Positions 56,261 to 64,000 of a DNA stretch of 64,000 nt are shown piece after piece. The notes beneath the pieces were generated by a model that was not told where the DNA came from, did not search any database, and worked only from the letters and a program-made list of their open reading frames with translations. The stretch's first letter is position 1. The number at the start of each line of letters is the position of its first letter. Both the position numbers and the translations under genes were made by a program. The DNA is from Trematomus loennbergii (Eukaryota > Chordata > Actinopteri > Perciformes > Nototheniidae), in contig JAAOOA010000330.1 of the NCBI GenBank assembly GCA_012861695.1, positions 1,001,388-1,065,387 of the forward strand. Reading direction: 5' to 3'.

Positions 56261-59200
56261 TATTTAGGCAAAGAGAAGTCAGGTTAACCCCAGACAGCTG
56301 ATTCTAGTAAAACCCAATTCGATCAGTGTGTGAAACATTGAGTCAGCAATTAAACGCTTAAAAGACCTCCTTTAATTGAGAGGCGTCTTCTCTCCCAGTA
56401 GCTGCTAACTATGTTTCCTTTCAGTAAGTCACATGAGGTTTCTGAACTTGAAAGCAGCACTCGTTTCCAGAGGAACTAACTGCACAGGGTGATTTACTGG
56501 CACTGCACTGGAGGCTGCTTTCATGCACAGAATACATATGACTGCCTAATTTACTGAACATGTCAAGTTAACAGGTCTCTATCAACACACACACACACAA
56601 GCTGAAAATAGCGTGCTGCTGTAACTCTAGTCAAATGTATGTAGAGATTCAGATTGAAAGTCTCATATGAGGATTTAGCATTTATTATTTTGTTTAATCT
56701 TTACAACAAAACAAGATGTAAAATGGCATATCTTAGTTTTGAAGGGGAATTATGTGCTGGAATATTAAATGAGTCATGAAGTCTTGTCATAGGTAGAGAG
56801 TTTCAGATTTTGGACAGAAAATAGCAGTTTACCCGTTTCCAGTCATCATGCTAAACTAAGCTAACAAGCGGCTAGCTGTAGCTTTATTTGTATCACACAC
56901 AGTTAGTTAGCCCCAAGTTGAGTCCATCATGAAATATTGTTAGATTTCATTTAAAAGGCTTAGCTAGGGTTATCTCTGTGACTTAATGTTATATGTAATG
57001 CATATTCAAAAGAGGCACAAACTGGGGCTAATTTGTGTTGAAAATTAAGCTAACACTACCAGACAGCTAGCCTAGCATTAAAAGTGAAAACAGGGTAAAA
57101 CGGCATTCATATAGAAGCTAATGTGCATTGTCACATTCTTTAAAGCCTCATCATTATCTCAAATGTTTTGCCATGTCCATGATGTAAAAGGAAACGTAGT
57201 ATCTGTAGAGCCTACGGGGGATGGGAAATGAATGTCCATATTTGTGTGTAATTTCTGGGAGTTTTAACATTTTGCACATGAAACGCCTCATGACTTTCCA
57301 AATTACTCTTTAATTTGACTTTGCACATAGATATGTTTAAAGGGGAGGAAGGGGACATACATTGAACTGCAGCTGTCTTTTCTACCCTGCCACTCTGACA
57401 TCAAAAGCATGAACCTGCCCTCAGTGTTTCTTCTCACAGGAGCCGTGGTACAATAACAACTCACTTATTTTCAACCCTCGGAGATGTACAGACAATATCA
57501 CTGTCCTTAATCCTGCTGAGTTACATCGGACAGTCTCTTGCTCCGCTCTAGTTATCTCTCAACAAACTGAAATGTACTAAAAAATAAATAAAATGTGACT
57601 AGAAAAATAAACATGTTGTCATTGTGAGTTTTACGCACAAGGTTGTGGGTTTTACCGTAGAGTATTTGAGAGGAAATATGTTTCATGTTGTTTAAATTAG
57701 TAATTTAAGATTTAAAGTGTTTGACATTAAATAGGAATATCTTACAAGCACATATTTCCAAATGTGCATGTGCTTGACTTGAGCTTATTGGTGTTAAAGG
57801 ATGATACATCAATTAAAATCAATACATAAACAGATGTGATTGAAGATAGTATTGTAAAAAAAAAAGTGTTATCTTGTCATGTCACTTTCACGAGAAGGTG
57901 GTGGTTCTCTTTTGATCATTAGGATGCAATTAAAATGAGTTCCCTCTATCATTATCTTTGAACATACTTAGAAAAAAATGCTTTTTTGAACAGTTTGCTG
58001 TGTCAACACATTACCACTGGGTGGAAGCACTGAGGCATACACATTTGACAACACCATCTGATATCCTAAAAAACTGTCGCAGAAGCAGGTTTCTGCACAT
58101 TTGTGTTCTTTTAAAAAAGCCTTCAAATGTTTCCTCTACTAGAAGCTTATTTTGGATTCTCCATCTTAAGTAAGAAGCTGCAAGAGGACAAGATGCATGA
58201 AAGGAAAAGGGTTGTTTTTTAGGGGAAGAAGGAAAAGTTATGGAGAAAGCTATACGAGGAAAAACAGGAGGAAGCGACGTACGTTTGACTTAATGGAAAA
58301 GTACAACGAGGACAACAAGCAAATATTTCATTGATATTTTTGGTTTCCATGAGTGAATGTAGATTTAAAATCAGATTTGCAACCGTGTTACTATAATTAG
58401 AGTAATTGCAGTAACTGTGTTGCATTTCCTGCAGCTCAATTTATTATCTTTAGTTTAAGTAAGCATAATCTACATTGGTGTTAAATATATTACCGTTTAA
58501 ACCCAGAAGATTGCAACCATTTTCCCTCTGTTAAAATGATAGTTAGATCAAGAGGTAAATAGACATAGCAACAAAAAATACATCTTAACATAAGTACGAT
58601 AGATTCCCGAGCTGGAGGAATCCATTTTTGTATGGTTTCCTACCCGTGTTTCTCAAATACATCAAAGAAAATGTGAAAATAAAGGGTTCATTTTTCAAAA
58701 GTGTTGATGTTTAAATTGTCCTTAATTTCTTGAATGACCCTTAAATTAAGAATTTGCCAAAATGTCAAGACTTCTTATGAAACCTGAGGAATAAACCGTA
58801 CATATTTAATTGTACGTAAGTTACTGTAAATAAATGTTGCACTTAAGCTTAAAAAAAACAACCACATTTTAACCTGCAGGTTAAAAAACATTTTCTAACC
58901 CATCTGTTCAAATCAGAGGAATAAACACACCAGGTGAAGGTATTGTCTCGTTGCCCAAATGTTCTTCTTTTACTTCATTCAGCGTATAGTGAATACAGTG
59001 AGACAAATAAATACAGACAGAACAGCGGCTGAGGAGGAAGAGGAGGAGGAGGAGGAAGAGATGGCAGAGTGTTAAAGGACGGAGGAGTGAACACTGAACC
59101 ACTTTGTCATCCAATAAGTCTGAATCAGGAGGGAGGGAAAAAATGCAAGAAAACCCTCACACATAAATCTGCCAAAGATAGGAGTACTTAAATCAATAAA

Positions 59201-59398
59201 AAAGAATACAAAAAATTGCCTTTGTTTTTGTTATTTTTTACTTGAAAAAAATACTTTAAAAAGTAACAAATCAACTGATAACAGTAGAGGTGGAAGCTTG
59301 ACTTAACGGAGGGCATATTTCAAATGAAGAGTGATTATGCCCTCTTCTCCACAGAGCTATAGGGGTGAACATACACATGACTTGAAGGGGACAGGGTC

Positions 59399-59404
59399 TT
59401 TATT
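59399..59404 (-). terminator. vbp1: Candidate vbp1 poly(A) signal
   Basis: AATAAA on the minus strand, 55 bases after the vbp1 stop codon. The short distance would give a compact 3' UTR. Confidence 0.5.
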
Positions 59405-59458
59405 CGTATTTATGCGAGTAGAACATAGTTAGCAGACGGGATGTGGACGCTGTCGGTA

Positions 59459-59535
59459 TTAAGACTTGTCTGCAGATTTGAGGAGGTTTTCTTTGCTCCT
59501 TCTCTTCACGTCCCAGTTGTAAACTCGTGCCATGT
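59459..59535 (-). CDS. vbp1: vbp1 exon 6
   Basis: Residues MARVYNWDVKRRSKENLLKS to the TAA at 59459-59461. It begins ac|atg after acceptor ctccctcag, completing the Asn codon split with exon 5. Confidence 0.92.
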
Positions 59536-62500
59536 CTGAGGGAGCGGGAGTTGAGGAACGACAGCAGCAGGATCATGGCAGAATCATTCATAATAAAAAA
59601 GTGTTTTACATTTTTATTTTATAATGTATAGGATTATGTAAACTGTAAGATCTACAAATACAAAGACCAGGGTTCATACACTTTTTCACCAATGATTTTC
59701 AATGACCTTTACCTAATTTTCCATGACCAAAAAAATGACTCTTTCTCAGCGGTACCACTGAAAATGGTTTATTTTAACATGGAACAGGAAAATAAGGTCT
59801 GTATATGAAACATGTCGTGCCTATCTAAAACAAATCAAATAGGCTTACTAGCTTCTACTCAAATCTCTCACCAGCAAAATACCTCGTCAGTTAAATGCCA
59901 TTTTACGTTTCATTACTATACAGTATGTATTATCATTATAGTATTACTATTTTGGCGATTAGATAAATATACTAATTTGATGTAACTTCAGTAAAATGTC
60001 CATGATTTTTCCAAAACTTTGGGAAAAATATTGTTTTCCATAACTTTTCCAGGGCCTGGAATTTGCATTTTGAATTTCCATGACTTTTCCAGGTTTTTAA
60101 TGACCGTAAGAACCCTGAAATACTACATTTTTTTTTATTTAAGAGGGTTAGGGTTACATTTGGGCTAAAACACTTCATGAGATGCATTGATCAAAGATAA
60201 TAAAACCACCAGAAATGTTTCAGAACAAAACAACTGGTTCCAGGTCATTAAAATGTGAGGATTGGCTGTTTTTATACATTTTAATATCGACATTGTTTGA
60301 GAAAATTGTGATGGTTATTCACATTAATTGACTCTTGAAAATGGGCTGATATTTAAGACAAATTTAAAAACATCTTTAAAAAGGTTCAGTTCATTCAAAC
60401 TGATATGTGTTCCCTTACCTCAAGTATCTAGCAATGTAGTGTGTACATGTGCCTGACTCAATTGAGATTTGTTTTACCTAACCTTTAATATAGGTTAAAC
60501 CTTTATGAGGCTTAATGCTTCTGGAAAATTTGAAGTATGTATGCGTGTTTCTTTTACCAAAAATAGAAAGACAGAAGTGAGACCCCCTTACCAACTGATT
60601 GTATCCATCCATACACACATCATTGAAGTTTAGCCAGCAGATGTCACTGTTCTCTAAATCAGATGCTCCTCAACAATGCACCATTTCAACACAAATGCAC
60701 ACCCACCTTTATGGAAAACAATATTAAACATATGAGTTTGTGTTGAAAAATACCTGTAAAAAAAAAACACCTCCACAGAACTTAGAATCTGCGGTAAGCC
60801 CAACCTGAGTGGACTACATTGTGGAAGGATACTGACTTCGGTGGTGGTGAACTGATCTCGCAGGAAGTCCAGATCGTCCTCGAGTGTCTCGCAGTTACGA
60901 GACGCCGTGGACAGGTTCTTCTCCAGCAGAGCCTGGGCTTCATCGATGTCGTACTCTAACATGACGTTAGCCTTCGGAGGGAGATGTCGGGGTGGGGAGG
61001 AGTGAAAGATGAAGAGAGGATTTCAGTTATGGCGTTCTCCGACTTCACCTCTCAGTAAAACAGCTCTCATGCAGGGTCTCAGGCCCCGGCTCCACGGGGA
61101 CGAAAACGGCAAAACGCATCGGAGTAACGCAAATGCAACCGCAAAAAACCTTCCGTCCCCACGCAATATACACCGGATTGTGTCAAGCTCCACGAGACGG
61201 CTCCGTTTACATCCAACCGCTGGAAAAGCTGCAGTACATATGCCGAACCTGTACGTGGCGCTGTAACTTCCTCCACAAAAGCAGCAACTTCCTCCACAAA
61301 AGCAGCGAAGAAGAATGGTTGTCATGGCTGCACTTCTGTTTATTCTCCGCGGTGGGGGCCGACGGAACCGGGCAGAGTTGTTCGCCGGTCAACGTGTGTT
61401 AAAGTTTAAATCTTCCGGACAAAATTATAAAAGTGCCGGTCAAAGGTCTTCATTGTTATTTATTGAGCTTTAAAACAAATGAATAACGACGATATAATGA
61501 TATATAATCATCAAATACATCTCTTTTTCCTCTCTTCTGACAGCGCCAGGGTCTGTCTCATGCAGCAGCTGATCCTGTAATGAGTGACCCGACAGTAAAA
61601 ATGAACATATTTATAACTAGTTTAGGTAGTTTGAGAGGTAATTAAAATAGCTATTGTTGTTGTTAACGAAACACATCAGCAATGATGCGGGGTATGCGGA
61701 GAGGTGGGGAAGGTGGGGAGAGGTGGGAGAGGCGGGGCTATGAAACGCATGACCGTATAGGCGACCCCACGGCCCCGTTGGACCCCCCAGAGCGCTCCGT
61801 TCCCAGATCTATCCACCTTTGGACCCGTTGTCGTTTGCGGGGTCTGTTTCTACGTTTCCCTTACGGCGTCGTCGAGCTTAGAGGGCTATACGCATGAGAA
61901 ATATGCGGATTCAACCCGTTTTCGTCCCGTGGAGCCGGGTCTCAGACCACACAGCAGGAAATAAAACTGACTTTAATCTAAGCGGTACTTACCCCTAACC
62001 ATAGGCACACTTTATCGGTGGGCGGCACTGAAGCCTTGCAGTAAACATTGTCGGCCAATAGGAAGTGCGTGTCCATGGGAGTTTTGGTGTCCTGAGAACA
62101 AAACATTATAATAATACAATTAAATAAAATGCAAGGCAGATACAATATAAAAACATGATTAAATCATTTCAAAAACAACACAATAGCATCAGTTAGGATA
62201 CTGAGTTTGCTATTTATAAATGTACGTTTATAAGAGCAATACACACCTTTTTCTTCTGCATGTGTCGCAGGATTTCTAGCGTCTGTGAGATTTGTGGGAT
62301 CTGGCTTTTCAACCTACACATCAAGAGAAGTAAAACATTTCAGTAAGACAGTCCAGTTTCATCAAATCAAACACTAGTTCCAACTTATTTTATGCAAGTA
62401 GATGAAGTCTCTTTGTGTTGGTGTTACCTGAGTTTCTTCTGGGACAGGTTGAGCTCCATGTATTTATATTTCTGGTGCTGCTCGTCCAGCTTCCTCAGCG

Positions 62501-63700
62501 CAGAGTCTGCCGTCTCGTTGCCAGGCTTTTTCATAAAGGAGTCCACATCCTCCTGTAGGACACAGCAGAAGAGACAGGACATTAAAACCTAACAGAGAAA
62601 TCATCTAGCATAGATTTTAAGTTGGGTCACTTTGAGTTGCCTTAAAAACATTTGTCAAAGAGCAGCAAAGGTAGAATTGACCAGTGTCTGTTGGGTACTT
62701 CCGATGATATAGCAAAACCATTTTAAAACTACCTCAAACATTAACATATCATTCTCATTCTATACTGAAAATTGTGCACCTTGGTTAACAATTCACCAAT
62801 AAAAAAAATGTTTCTTTTTTCAAATGGATAAATGTTAAGTCTTAACCTATATATGAACACTTCAAACGTCATTGTGTCACCAGATCAGGAGGTACATGTT
62901 TTCTACTGTATACAGAAGGGAATGATTAACTGAGGTACTTACAATACAGTACATACAATTTGAGTGAATGTTATTTACTTGATACATTATTTTCATGCTT
63001 CTTTATACTTTTAGTCTACTACAATGCTGAAACATCTACAGTAGTGCAATACATTAATGATGCTATCGTAATATCAATCCAAAAACGTCATATATATATT
63101 AGGAAAACACTGACTGACACATTCTACTGTGTCAGTACTTTCACATAATGTTGATAAATTACACATGTGCTACTTAATGCATGCCGTAATCTGTAGTGGA
63201 GAATTGAAAGTATACTTTTACTTCAGTAAATAATGTGAAATATCCTTCCACAGTATTGATATTTCCTGAAAAAGGGAAGAGGTTGGAGGCAGCTAATGCT
63301 AATTTAGTCAGACTGTCATTAGCAGAGCATGTTATTAGGCTAACATGTAGCTAACTACAGTTGTTTAAAAGCCTACAGAGGAAAAGAGGTGCAGTAAAAT
63401 GCAGAAACAGCTCGCAACACACAAACTCTGGGATGATGTCCATAGATGGACGTGAGGAGCCGCCCTGCACACACTGCAGGATTAGCATTAAGCTAACTAG
63501 CTCATAGCCAGCATGACGCGCCCACACACAAACCACAACAATAACACTTGTGTTTTCACCCTTCAGACGTCAATGTGGAGTTCTGACAACCTAAAGCAGT
63601 ACATGCCAGTTTTACGCACCACAAAAATAGCTTCGGGGATCCCGAGATGCTTTTTCTTTGTAGCCTGAACTGCATTGCTGGTATCTATGGTCGCCGCCAT
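59459..63700 (-). CDS. vbp1: VBP1, prefoldin subunit 3 (195 aa)
   Basis: VBP1 is an alpha-type subunit of prefoldin, the cytosolic chaperone that hands nascent actin and tubulin to the TRiC/CCT chaperonin. Exons are 63620-63700, 62428-62552, 62247-62313, 61993-62091, 60833-60971 and 59459-59535. The protein starts MAATIDTSNAVQATKKKHLG and has EDVDSFMKKPGNETAD, a first coiled-coil helix (KLDEQHQKYKYMELNL), the hairpin region with VPPTDKVCLWLGANVMLEYD, a second coiled-coil helix (EAQALLEKNLSTASRNCETL) and ends DVKRRSKENLLKSADKS. Length is 195 against 197 in human. All exon phases fit. It lies tail to tail with rab39b (rab39b on the plus strand, vbp1 on the minus strand). Confidence 0.95.
59668..60117. 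mobile_element. Inverted-ended element in vbp1 intron 5
   Basis: The left end cagggttcatacac and right end gaccgtaagaaccctg are imperfect inverted copies, with several tttccatgactttt-type internal repeats. This is a dispersed fish hAT-like element. Target duplications are unclear. The rest of intron 5 (60118-60832) shows nothing else. Confidence 0.65.
60833..60971 (-). CDS. vbp1: vbp1 exon 5
   Basis: Encodes ANVMLEYDIDEAQALLEKNL to RDQFTTTEV plus one base. The acceptor is tccgaag and the donor is gtca|gtatcc, which is weak after the GT. An alternative donor four bases upstream (gtcagt) would break the frame with exon 6. Confidence 0.9.
61082..61936. mobile_element. MITE, family copy 2, with 8-bp target duplication
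   Basis: Starts ggccccggctccacgggg and ends cccgtggagcc. Both flanks are gggtctca (61074-61081 and 61937-61944), supporting hAT-type transposition. Interior nearly identical to 49805-50606, but with an 18-bp local duplication (cttcctccacaaaagcag) at about 61266-61302. Lies in vbp1 intron 4, 56 bp from exon 4. Confidence 0.92.
61993..62091 (-). CDS. vbp1: vbp1 exon 4
   Basis: 33 codons, DTKTPMDTHFLLADNVYCKA to DKVCLWLG, phase 0 at both ends. Acceptor tgttctcag and donor ggg|gtaagt. Confidence 0.95.
62247..62313 (-). CDS. vbp1: vbp1 exon 3
   Basis: Encodes LKSQIPQISQTLEILRHMQ with KKK at the end, part of the first coiled-coil helix. Starts in phase 2 (one base completes Arg) after acceptor tgtgtag; donor aag|gtgtgt. 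Confidence 0.93.
62428..62552 (-). CDS. vbp1: vbp1 exon 2
   Basis: Encodes EDVDSFMKKPGNETADSALR through QKYKYMELNLSQKKL plus two bases. Acceptor gtcctacag, donor ctcag|gtaaca. Confidence 0.95.
63620..63700 (-). CDS. vbp1: vbp1 exon 1
   Basis: 27 codons from ATG at 63700, ending GIPEAIFV at donor gtg|gtgcgt. The ATG has a strong GCCGCC-like context (aacATGGCGGCG). Intron 1 (62553-63619) shows no recognised repeat. Confidence 0.93.
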
Positions 63701-63714
63701 GTTGGAGAGAGGCT

Positions 63715-63790
63715 ACACCTTCCTCCTTCTTTACGTACAAGTCTATGCGTCATTGCGTCATTACGTCAAATGCGTAAAATAGCGTAAAGG
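63715..63790 (-). promoter_or_regulatory. vbp1: Probable vbp1 proximal promoter with three CRE-like sites
   Basis: Within about 20 bp the minus strand has TGACGTAA, TGACGCAA and TGACGCAT, all variants of the CREB/ATF site, 45-65 bp upstream of the start codon. No TATA box is seen. Assignment to vbp1 rests on distance only. 63791-64000 shows nothing further. Confidence 0.45.
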
Positions 63791-64000
63791 CTCGACTGCC
63801 TCTAGTGACCGCAGATTGCTACTATGGTGCTAAAAACCAGAACCAAATGTGGTCCTTCACGACCTATGATATGTGTAGAATAAATAGTGTTTATTGGCAG
63901 AGATTTCATGTAATATGAACTATGCTCATTAGTGTATAATCACTTAAAACGAATGGCTCACCACACTACTACTCAACTTACTCTATAGTTATCCATTCAT

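Overview
The window is vertebrate nuclear DNA, almost certainly from a teleost fish and probably a spiny-rayed one. The genes are split by GT-AG introns and encode vertebrate proteins. The spaces between them hold (CA)n microsatellites, a tRNA-derived SINE, many short inverted-repeat DNA transposons (hAT-like and others), a solo LTR and a DIRS-type retrotransposon.

I can support five genes. (1) picalm, minus strand: only the first coding exon (5956-6085) lies here, and positions 1-5955 are its first intron. (2) An unrecognised small membrane-protein gene, minus strand, built from a signal-peptide exon (18206-18269) and a transmembrane/stop exon (13709-13923). (3) A Rab32/38-family GTPase, most like RAB38, minus strand, four coding exons (34076-40708). 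(4) rab39b, plus strand, three coding exons (44996-54030). (5) vbp1 (prefoldin subunit 3), minus strand, six coding exons (59459-63700). In human, PICALM and RAB38 are both on 11q14 and RAB39B and VBP1 are neighbours on Xq28, so the window joins two known neighbourhoods. Functionally the set covers endocytosis (PICALM), vesicle traffic (two Rabs) and cytoskeletal protein folding (prefoldin). There is no operon-type coupling.

The most structured region is 19.9-31.2 kb. My reading is that one old inverted-repeat transposon, with ends near 19919 and 31240, has been rebuilt three times. A second element with about 145-bp inverted ends and a THAP zinc-finger exon sits at 20142-21316. The right terminal sequence has been amplified into a 57-bp tandem array of about 40 units (21513-23779), with four more units at 30951-31184. 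Between the two array parts lies about 7.2 kb of foreign DNA: an inverted-repeat element (24179-30797) that itself contains a decayed DIRS-like retrotransposon (24546-30088) whose reverse-transcriptase segment is present three times in tandem.

Other points of interest are an intron in rab39b that the human gene lacks, a RAB38-like protein whose C-terminus does not fit normal Rab prenylation motifs, an 8-bp-TSD hAT copy with a truncated BED zinc finger inside rab39b intron 2, and a solo LTR placed just downstream of the small membrane-protein gene. Exon limits were read by eye from frame, splice sites and remembered family sequences. UTRs and promoters are mostly not resolvable from sequence alone.
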